DNA of 64,000 bases from Symbiodinium kawagutii (lineage: Eukaryota > Sar > Dinophyceae > Suessiales > Symbiodiniaceae). The translations under genes and the position numbers were made by a program. Location of the stretch: positions 28,965-92,964 of the forward strand of contig VSDK01006319.1 of assembly GCA_009767595.1 (NCBI GenBank), written 5' to 3'. Shown piece after piece: positions 42,301-54,300 of the stretch; the stretch's first letter is position 1; the number at the start of each line of letters is the position of its first letter. Under the pieces are notes generated by a model. The model was not told the origin of the DNA. It did no database searches and saw nothing but the letters and a program-made list of their open reading frames with translations.

Positions 42301-45300
42301 AAATGAAATGAATATCCACCAATAAAGGCGGTACAGGACAAAACAGGGACACCCTACCACATGAGTAAAATGAGATAATCTGATCCGGAGGATATGGGGT
42401 TCAGATGGGTTCAGTGATCAACAAGTAGCAGAAAGTGTTGATCGTTGCTGGCATCTTCCGGAATGTTCACCCAAGTGGCAGGGATAGCTGGCTGTGGCAG
42501 TACCATCCCGCAACATGGGGTGATTCCTACTCCCAAGCGATGGATATAAAGGTACTATGCATATGAAGGTACCAGGGATCAACAAGCAGTGAACAGATGT
42601 GAGAGTGTCAGACTGTCCGCTACCCAAAGACGTATGTGCGTGTTTCTCACAACAGGGGACTCCGTAAATCAACACATGTTAAGCATTTATAGTGGCAACC
42701 CAAGGATTTTTGGATGTCCCTCGCTTCAAGAAACACCCATGTGCCAGGAACAAATTTGCATGGAAAAATAGGGGGTTGATGGGAGCTTGTCACCAAAGAC
42801 TTGGTGAAAGCCCACGACCAGTAGTACTGTTCGGGCGGGCAGTCACCACAGCTTTTGGGGTCAATGATGGATACGAGACTTGGTTGACTATCAACTAGTG
42901 GTTAATACTTGTAAATAGTGGTTGATATCGTTGATAATTAATGATCAATACTGGTTGGTGGTTGAACTACCCCAATGAAACATATTTGACAGTCAGCCAA
43001 CCATTTGTTGATAATTACTAATTAGGGAAAATCAAACATGTTTAAAACCACCAACCGAAAGATTACTGTGGTATGTGAGATTCATCGCACTACAGTAAAA
43101 GGTTCACTACTCTCCGGAAGATTCAAGATTTGTGTCATCCGATGTAACGATAGAAACATCCGATGTCCATAGATAGGAAAAAACTATTAAAAAACGATGG
43201 TTTCCAAATCAAAAATGCTGCTTCTCATGAAAGCACGCGGCCTTGAGGAACCTTGTTAATTATGCTACATTTGCTATAGCCCCATATGGGTGGCCGACCA
43301 CTGTGACCGGGTTCTCTTGATGATCGCGCGTGGTCAAGCTACACCACCTGGGCCCTGGATCCCTTGCATTTCTACACAGCTATGGGTTTGATATGGTTTG
43401 ATCATCTGCGCGGGTGAATTCTCCTGAGGGTGGTGGGGTTCCCCTATGGTTCTTGGTGACTCATCGCTATGGCGACCCCCATGTCCAAGCATTGCATAAC
43501 TGCCATGACACGAATCTTCGATCATGGTTCAGCTCATGTCAACTCTGAACTACAGCGCTGAAGCGGGACAGCTTTTTTGGTAGCGGATCCAGCGAGCTTC
43601 AAAACCATAGCCGGCGCATAGCTTGAATGCACATTTCCGAGCGAACTATCACCATCATCTTGATTACCACTCTGAAATGATTACCTTAAAATTACCATAC
43701 TTCGTTTGTTTCGTTTTCTTTGTCAAAGGTCACCGTGTCACAACCCGTCGATAGCATCGGGCCTTGATCATGATGTTTCGGCCGTTCCAATCCAGTCCTC
43801 AGCTCCGTCCCATCCCGTCGGGCAGATCAACCATGCTTACAGCTGGGTCAACAGCAGGTGCCGCTAGACTGGTCAACAATGATTGCTGGTATCCATTGAC
43901 AAGATGCCAATTCGTCATATGCCGACAGGTCAAGATACGCCAATTGGTCAAGTCAACAATGCTTGCTGGTCAAGATGATCAACGTGGATCCACTAACAAT
44001 ATGCTATCGGAGAAAAATCCTGGTGATGATAAAATAACTACGCTTCTAGCTAGTATACTGTGATATCAGCATGAGAAATTGAGATCCTAAAGACTGCTTC
44101 TCCACGTCTGGGTTTGTCCATAGATAGATATAGAATTGTTTTCCTATAGGTGGCTAGGTTGGGATTGCAGGTAGCACCATGGCAAGACAAACGCATTTAT
44201 GTGGCTGTTTCTCAAAATTGGGAACCCACAAAAACTGTTGGTTCGTAAATTAATTGCTCTAAATGATGGATATTGGATGGACATTGGATGCTAACTGGGG
44301 GTACCCATAAACCCTTTAGAAACCACCATGGGAGTCACCCCCAGCCTACCATCGCCGCGGCCACCCCCCTGCTGAGTGCCCCTGGCCCATGAAGCCACCT
44401 GTCCGAAACGAAGGCTCCAAGCCGTAGATGCGCTTACCTTGGGGCAACGCAAGGAAGGGTCCAAGCATTGGTAGCTGGTAGCTGGTTGAAGGTGAAGAAT
44501 GGCTATATAATCAACCAGCTACCAGCGAATCATCAGCCAAATGAACCCAACCAGCTATATAGCTACCAGCAGGCTACCAGCTATATAATCAACCAGCTGG
44601 TTCGGAATGGCTAACCCCCTGAATCAGCCTTAATCATGGTTGATCATCTTTGATGATTGATAAACCTTAGCAATGGTTGATAAGCTTTGATTAATATTGG
44701 TTGATAGGCCTTAATCATGAGAATGCAAAACTTCGAGAACCTGACAATCAGGAGCAATGACAGATATGATATGACTATTAAGAATCTTGCAGACCGAAAA
44801 TCGTATAGACATTACAGTTCAAACAACTCAATAAGAGTAAACAACATCAACAATTGCTAACTCTTGGGATAGATGAATATGATGAATATGCAGATCGAGA
44901 GAGCAATGAGTAGGTAAACACAGGACAGCCACATCAAAGGCCACTGGGAAGATGGAAGATGAGGGTGCACTGTCTGCATAAACGTACGAGGTGCGATATG
45001 TGAGCAAATTTGAAGGACTGGTGAAAACACCCTCTCCCTGAATCTGGTTCGGCTCAACTGACGCAGGGTTGCCAGGCAAAACGCAGTCTTTATCCAACTT
45101 TGAGCAGTCGATTGGTCAACACCCTAAGGGTCACATTTTAAAGGTTGCTTCACATTGGCAATGCTTCGGCGATACCAAGGAGCTCAGGGATGATCACCCG
45201 GAGCTCCCAGGGGCCCCTGGCAATTCAGGTGCCTGGATCCACCTTGGGAAAAAACTCCAGGTCCCCCACAACTCACGATGAAATTCCGCGCGTAGGAGAA

Positions 45301-48300
45301 GAACTGGAAGCCCAACTGATCGGCACCTGGACCGCTGACAGGTGCCCGGGGCTACGCCGCTTGTCTCGCCACGTTTGGGCAGCCAGGAGGAGTGTGTCAA
45401 TGCCATGCGGATGTCACCAACGAAAGGGGGAGACGATCAACAGTCAACAGTGTCGATTCATGTTAGTTCATATTCCACCAACACACGTTGTGTGAGGCAA
45501 ACAATGTATATGTGTGTATAAACATACGGGCAACGCCTCTAGATGTGAGTACCCCGAAATCAAACCATTTCAATGATATGCAATGGTTATTGTATGCTGG
45601 ACCATGGGATTGTAGTGAAGGTCATTGAGAACAACGCATCCATGCATGCGCGAAATATGGACTTGTACATGTGGGGAACCCAAAAACATCTCTCAAGCCA
45701 TGTTGGTGTTTCTCAAAATAGGGGGCCCCAAATCATCCTTTATTAAGCATCTATACTAATAAACCAACCATTTTTGGGGTACCCCCATTTTGAAAAAGCA
45801 CCATTTCCTTGATGAAGCCTTCCCGGAAGCCTTCCCGTTTCAAGGTGCTCCAGGAACTAGCCACAACATGTGCATCCTTGATGGTCATCCCACAGTTGAG
45901 ATCGGAAGTTCATGGGAGGCTTAAATGAATAAACCACCAGCGTAACCAACAGTAGCTGTTGTAGTTCAATAATTCACATTTGGCTGTGGGTCAGTTCACC
46001 CCGTACCCCTGGTTCCCCTATCATTAACCATTGTTTTCCCTATGAAATTGTTGGTGGAAATCCCCCATGAACGTTGGTTATTTAATATTGACCCCTAGCC
46101 ATTTTACTGCCGCTTGTTTAGTATCCGAACCTCCGAAGATTGAGCCTAAAGGCAACCACTATTGATCGCTATCAATGGGTGATTCACCAGTAAGCATCGC
46201 CATGGGCAGGCACTATTACGAGTTATCGGCCACTATTGTTTAAGGAATAAGCATGATTGTCAACCTGTATTGATTTATTGATTTATTGTGTTTTTTTGTA
46301 GATCTGTGGATCTGAGTGTAGGGATAAATGCAAACTGATAGGGGATCATGGTTGCTAGTAAGCTGGTGAAAAGGGGACAATGATATACCACCCTTAATGA
46401 CGAACTCTCGATCTTGGTAGTTTTCTTATTCAAAATAATGTATATATTTGCTTTGAACAAGTACTGCGACAGCTTCTGCAGCTGGTGCCATCTTCCTTCG
46501 ATGCCATAACTTCGCTAGCTGGGAGCCCCTGCTCAGCATTCCAGCCAGGATTTCCTGCGAGAAGTAGTAGGGTCATCACTGAAATCATAGGGATATCATC
46601 ATGGTGTACTGTATCATGATGACATAATGCTGGATAAATGGTATATATGTGATGATTTGGCTGCATATTGATCAGGGAGCATGATGGCACAATAAGCTTT
46701 GGATAGAAATATCTTGGCTAGGTTTTCACGCCATGTGCAGAGATGTACAGAGCTTGGTGCCAACTTGCAGTCTCAGAGCTGGGTGGGTAAGGCCGAGTGT
46801 TCCAATGTTCCCCCAGGAGTTTCCAGACCCAAATTGACAAGAAACATCATTCCAATCGTTTGGGTTAGACTTATAGACTGCAGTCTCTGGATGGGAAACC
46901 GGTGGTTTGGGGGTACCACAGAATTTGGTTTTGGTGGAGTTCGTCCTGCACCATTGAAGTCCCAACACGCACTTTCAGGTAAAATGGCGATTTGTCAGGA
47001 CCCTGCTCCCACTCTCAGTAGGAATTGGTTGCATGATGCGGGAAAATACAAGGGTAAGGTATGAGGGATGGATGTGTTGTAAAATCATAGCCTACTCAGG
47101 ATAGCCTATCAGCTGTCATCACAACCCATGCATGTATGTGCACACATATACAGAAACGTCATGCATAACATACATTGTGCGATATTACATATTTGTGCAA
47201 ATTATTTTTAGATATGTGTAATCATGTGCAGTTTATGGCATAGTGCGATTGCCCCATAAAAATACAAATGTTCATTATCATATATATATATGCTTATTTA
47301 CATCACTAGCATGTCTGCACATTACACTCTTCTGAACTATCATGCACATTTGCATTCTGAAACATATTATGCTTTGCACCCAGTTCATTTTGATCTATAT
47401 GCATTGATGTTACAGTTCACGCCCAATAGATTTTAGTTCATGAATATTTCAATGCTATGAATGCAACTATATGGGTGTTTCTCAAAATAGGGGACACCCC
47501 TCCGGTGAGAACGGAACACCTTGGGCATGCACTGCCGCAGTCCTCCCGCACAGGCAAGCTCTTGAAGCTATCGGAGGATGGAAAGGGGACCTGGAGCGTG
47601 GTGAGATGTGAGTCCCAGCAATCCAATGGATGGCATGTACTGATTTGTGGTTTCAACCCCTATGAAAAATGTTAGTCAAACAACCATTTGTTAATGACTA
47701 CCAGGGAAAAAATGTTTGAAACCACCAAGTAGTGTAAAACAATCATGAGATGACAACATTTTGATCAATATGGCATGATCTGTTATGGTGAGTAGTATAC
47801 ACATTCAAACTAAAACAATATAATTATCATCAATCAAGGCTTTGGGCATGATCTCATCATGAGACGTCAACTACCAAACCCTGACAGCTGCCGCCAAGTT
47901 GCATGAAGATAGAAGCCAATGTTTGCCTTGTGAATCCTCGGGCATGCATGAGCAAGCGAGCACTGCCATGATGCAACGGGGAAAGTCATCGGAAAACACC
48001 AAGAAAACAACTGCTGCCTGGCGGACTCTTCTTACAAGCCTTGCAAAACAATTCTGATCGATAGTGGAATATACCGAATTTGTAGGGGTAATTTGTGACT
48101 GGCATGATCCGTAATATACATAAATAAATACTAATACTTTCCGAAGAGTGTTGCCCGACTGATGATGGAACCAGTCCTCAAAAGTGGTGACTCGGAGGAC
48201 CGAATCTCGTGACTCCATGATGTCTTTCCCAAACAATCATCCCATACTTCATCCCCGAATCCAATTGTGTCCCCCAAACAATGCAACCCTGTATGCAACC

Positions 48301-51300
48301 ACTACACAACCAGGAACAAGTGGCTATCGGAGGATCTTCCACTGCATGATGCAAATATTATATTCATATAGTCACTCTTGGTTGTTTCAATGGCTCAACA
48401 AGGCCTGGTGTGGCAACACCACCGGTACCCAAGGGATGTTGTCAGATATTGCTGGTTGCTATCCGCCAGCGCGGACGATCATTGGTGGTCGTCATGCCCA
48501 GCAAGAAGTAGCTCAGCACTCACCACTGAGGCACCACTGAGGGAAAGGCTTCCGTGCAATAAACGTGGGCGTCATCAGCATGTGATAGTCCTGGTCGGGC
48601 GGTACGAGTTGGGGCTCATCTATATAGATGGGATGATCCAGTTGTGACTAGAAAGTCATCCACTGCAATGTTACTGCGGATCCAAATGAATAAGCCTCCA
48701 TATTTGATGGTAAATCATCCGCTAAGCTAGGCTGGCCAAGAAGTGGTTTATGTTAGGCCATTAAATCAAGTGGGTGAGAACTTGCTTCACCAGGGGATTC
48801 ACTTGAAGTGCCAATAGCCATGGATTGCTTGGGTTGGTGGTGCGGAAGTTTTGGCATGAACCCAAAGGGCCGGGTAACATGGGCTGAAACAAATGAAAGT
48901 ATGGCAGGCTTGCAAATGTTTACACATATGACTAAACCATATTGAACCATTTACTGTACCAATTCCATACAAAACAACATCACCTTTTACTACGCGGGTC
49001 AACCACCCTCGACACGAACCTCAAATGATCTCAAGTCGAGTGCCAACTTCATTGGTTGGGCAACTGCAGCCAGCTAAGTCTCATTCCAACAGTGTCAAGG
49101 TTGGACAACATGATGGTTCCCCATGGATCTACCTACTCGGTCACGACTGGTGAAACAAAGAAACACAAGGAGCCCGTCAGCTCCAGCCATGGATCAAGCG
49201 TGAATCAATTTCGATCACTGCCTGTTCTTAACACCAATGATCAACCAATTGGTGTAAACAAACAATAATTGTTCCAATATTTGGTCTAATGAAGTTGTTC
49301 CAGCACTTGTTGGTCAGCACTATGAACCAGTGATAAACCATTGAAAACCACTTATCGACCATCATCAATCACTAGTTGACCATAGCTCGTTTATTGACCA
49401 CTATATGACGACCACTATGACAATCACATTGACCACTATTGATCACTGTTAACCATAGCTAGTTTATTGGCCACTAGTCAACTAGTTAACTAGCTATGGT
49501 TAGTTAATGATAAACCACTAATTAACCACTAGTTAACTAATGATTGATCACTTTTAACCACTAATGATTGATCACTATTGACCATAGCTAGTTTGCCATA
49601 GCTACTTTAGTTAGCGCTCTAGCGACTCAATGATCAACCACAATCATTGAGACACCAAGGGCAGGTTGTTGCCAGTCCTGGATCCAAATCATGTCCGACT
49701 CGTGCGTATGTGGCACACAAGCCAAGGCCTTGACCGCGGGGAGTCAGCGGGATGATGCTCTTCAGTGGTTGGATCAGTTGGATCAGTTGGTTCAGTTGGT
49801 TCGTCAGGTGGTTGTTGGGAGATGATATTCCTTTATCCTAGGTTGTGCGGAACTTGGCTCTTTCAGAGTACTCAGCTTTGGTATGTTTTGTGTTGGTAGG
49901 GCCAGGGTATGTGTTAGTCTGATGTCACGTTAATTAATCACAGGGGCGCTGCTCCCATCCCTGTGAGAAGCGGAACCCTTTTAACGACAACAAGCCTGTC
50001 AAAGCACAAAATCAAAGGTGGGCGATCTTCAAGCCGCTTGGGTTGTTTAGTGGCCATCATTTATTTTTGTTCCCAAGCACTATACAATACTGATTTTATC
50101 ACTAACCATGCTGTGGATATCTGTCAATTCTGTTTGATTGGTTCATCCTGTTGAATCAATTCAAGTTTGCTTAGTTCACCTTACAAATTGTGTTCAATTC
50201 CCGGTGCTGAAAAGGGTGTGAAGCAAACAGCAAGAAGCCCAGCACCGGCTGATCAACCGTTGCTGGTGCTGCGGTGATCTGTTGAGGTCTTTCTTCCAGT
50301 ACGACATGACGAACCAACCGAAGTCGAGGACATATCTGATCTCACCAACAAAACAAGAAATAATGATTGTGGTGACCATGCATCCTTTGTTGAGTAACTA
50401 TACCATTATGGCATATTTGTCAATTTGTGAACCATCATTTACACAAATGGTGGTTTCTCAAAATAGGGGCACCCCCTAATCATCCTCTATCATCATTTGT
50501 AGGTACTTCGTAAACCAACCACTTTCGGGATTCCCTATTTTAGGAAACACCCAAATTTTTGATCAACTTGATAGCCTGGGAATCTCTGGGAGGTTTCCCC
50601 AGCATGAGCTACCACAACTGTAAGCAGTTTCTGCAGAAGCTGTCCATCGGACTGCTGTAGTCACATGACTGGAGCTTGAACAAGCCAGTAGGTGGGTGTA
50701 TGCCTTCGGTTCAAAGTTCACATCTCGAAAGCTATCGCAAAATCATCCAGGATCTGATGCTCACAATAAGTTTGATCATATTTGAGTCAGGGTTTTGACT
50801 TGTCGTACTACAGAGATGGATGAAACACATGATCTCAAAACACGCATAGTGATCATTTATAAACAATCTATCAACCATCATATACCAACCATTTATAATT
50901 AATCGTTATTCATTGACTAATTGTAAATCATTATGGTCTCCTGGTAATCTTAAAAACTCAAATGACAATGGAATCAGCTGTAGTGGGCGACCCATACTGG
51001 ACAATTGCATGCAGCAAGACTTAGTCCACAGACACCAAATTGGCACCGGCCGTGGACGTGGCATACAAATGCAGCCCGGGCGCGTAGATGTTGTTGATGT
51101 GCTGGTAGGCAGCCCATCCTTGTTCATTGAACAGCCTGAGTGGCGCCAACATGTCATGAAAATGCCTTGCATTTGAAGAGCCTATAGTACTAAAACAACA
51201 AAGAACACATTGACCATCCAACAAATGCACAAGACAATCACAAACAAACTAAAACATGCACAAAGACCGCGGCAAACAAAGCACAGCATGCACAATCATC

Positions 51301-54300
51301 ACAATAGTAAAACTACAACCTTCTGCACCACACAAAACACACGCAACAACATAGCAGAATACCATACAAGCCACAAGTCATGGCTGCCATCCCAATGCTA
51401 CTTACCAAGTGTACACATGCGCTTAGATCGTTCCCTTACGAATGGGTGGTATGATCTGAGCAACAAACCCTTGGTTAGGTCATATCTATCTGTCAGTGGT
51501 GCGCAGTGGTTGAGAACCCACCACAAGAAGCGATGGGCACCGGCACCGTGGTATTCCCACCGGGCTGTTGGGATATGTTCCATCTTTGACTGGAAGAGCT
51601 CTGAAAAAGAAGTACCTGGTGGCTCATTGCCCACATACATTGCAACAAATTCGCAGAACCTGAGGCAGAGTTTCTTCTGTCAACTGGCAATTTTTTTCAA
51701 ACAAAAACCATCAACCATTGATAGGCACATACACCTGCAACAAAGAATTACAACCATCAACCACAAGGTGAGTCGCAGGATGTGGCAAGATCCCCCCTAT
51801 CATCAACCAACAAATAAGGCTTGGTTAGTTATTGGGCTCATCAATGCGCTCTTGGTGCTGCTTAGCGCCCCAATTTCGGCCGAGAGAAAAAACACTCAGA
51901 TTCGCTTATCCCACTACTTGGATGTGCACCCCCACTCAGTAATGTGTCAAAATTCCCATAATTTCTAGGTGTTAGTTCAGCCATCTTATAGAGCTTAGTT
52001 CACCATGGTGAACTCACCCCAGGTGCACATCCCACCAGGCTGCGTATTCCTATCCCAACCTTCCAAGATCGCCAAGGTGCTGGTGTGCCACAGACTGGAA
52101 GCTCTGCATGCTGTCGTGGAACACCTGGGCCAACGAACGGCGAAGGATGCAGCAGGCCCCCAGCGATGGATGGAGGACGCTGTGCGATACTCAACCGCTG
52201 TGGATCCAACTGGGTCCTGAGGTTGCACCAGCCAAAGGATTGCTATGGATCCAGAAACAAAAGATCTTTCAACCATCACTAATCATGACTCATTTGGAAT
52301 CTGCATAGGCTGCTTGCCCTGCAAGGAGGGAAAAATGGCTAGGCCGGACTGACAGGGGCTGGGACCCTGAAAATAAGGATAAGGGATGCCATAGAGGGAG
52401 CAAACTCTCAAAACCCATGGTATCATTGCGGTTAATTCCGAACGAAGCCTGGCAAAGGTATGTCAAGCAAACTAACATGTCATGGTCCCGGTGCTAAAAA
52501 ATGTGCATCTTTAGATATTCTCAGCGATCCCTCTGGAACTCCAACTTTAAACCATCCGAATAAGTTAACCCATCCGAATAAATTAGATAGATTCACAACC
52601 CACCACCGGTGACTCTTGTTGGGAGTCCTATACGATCTATCCTGGTCAGCAATACAGTACTGCACTTGCTAATCATAGCTCCATCTCTTTCAACTCATCT
52701 TCAGCTAAATGGCTGTTTCTCAAAATCGGAGTACCCCCAAAATGGATGGAGTTTAGTATTACGAATGGTTAGTGAAGGATGATAACTGGGGGTCCCCCTA
52801 GGGCTTGAGAACACCCCAAAGAAATGCTCGCAGGAACGGCCTGCCGGCTCACCCAGTGGGTTAGGCTCCCTGACCGGCCAGAGAAGATCCCGGCAGAACA
52901 CTAAGAAGTCCTCGAATTCCTGCAAGCGTCATCGACATTTATTGCTACCAGCAAATATATATATATATATATATACTATATATCAATCTATGAATATATT
53001 TTTCATAGTATACTAGTATATACTGTTCAATATGAAGTATGCAATTCTAAGTCCACCAGAAACTGTCCAACATTTTCTGGTTGATGGTTGAACCACCCCT
53101 ATGTAAAAAAAAATCAGTCGACCAACCCATCATTTGCCAATTTTGGAGACAATGAAACATGTTCAAGAAACCCCCAACCAGTGTACAATCCTGGATGCAG
53201 GACACGGTGGATCTTTTTGTGGGTCAGGGTACCCTTTGGCAATGGCAGGCTGCAGTGGTCATCCCCTCGAGGCGGGGACTGCCTGGGAAACCTGCATAAA
53301 CCAACCCATCCAGTTACCACCGGGACCCTGGGTATTCATGACAGATCAGCAAGGGTTGGTGAACGATGATTCTAAATCCACTCATAATGATTAATTTGTA
53401 CAGAATGTACACTCTGGTAAACTAACCTGGAAAAGGGAAATTCACCATTGATAATGGTTTATCGATAAACTCGTGTTTTCAGCATCCAGGTCAGTTTCCG
53501 CATGCCGGTAGCCCTCAGATGGAACCCGTGAGTGCGATTTTGCTGCGGTTTCAAATGCTACAAGCTTCCGGATCCCGCGGCTCAGGAGCCCTCTCCTTTC
53601 GTGGTGGCCACACGGGGACCATGTCGTGGGCTGCCTCAAATGCGACGCAGTGACGTCGTGAAAGGAATTCAAGGACGCAAACAACGGGAGTATGATCGCC
53701 AAAAAAGCAAACAGAAATGGCTTCATTTAGTGGCAAAAACAGGATGATATCACTTGATATCACCAACAACTGAGCAGGCAGTCAAATGGGTTGTCCATTC
53801 ATGTACCCCATGCACGCTGGTTGGTTTCCCTATTTCAGCTGGTTGGGTACCACCACGGCTATGGACACACCATGACACACCGGTGAACCATGGACTTGGC
53901 GGCTGACCGGCTAGTGCTACTAATGCTTGATGTTTGGGTCACCGGTGGATGCTTTATTGGCTCTTGATGCTTAATGATGAGTGAATAATGGTATGCGAAT
54001 GGGTTGTAATGGTTTTGGCACACAAACGGGATCAAATGGGTATCGATTCATAAACGCTAATGATGGCTGATGGTTGCCGGTCGAGCCACCATCAATATGC
54101 TGGTCAAACCAGTGAGAATCATCCAAATACAACGGAGAATGACACATGTGTGAAACTCCCAACCCGGTCTTAGCCAGGAACCATATAACCACCACTGATG
54201 GAGATCCAATATCTTTTACCTACACCCAAAGGAGAATAGATCAAGTGTTTGGTGGTCGAATGCGCCAGAAAGGATGATCGATATTGATCACTGACAGCAC

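Noticed and set aside
51522-51589. Minus piece ending EYHGAGAHRFLW, resembling the L-W-P region
   Set aside because: Exons 5 and 6 provide L-W-P and F-H with better similarity and phase; this one has no place left.
53292-53327. Minus piece GPGGNWMGWFMQ, resembling W-x-G-W-P-G
   Set aside because: Exon 3 (NIGWPG) is the true match and keeps the family order.
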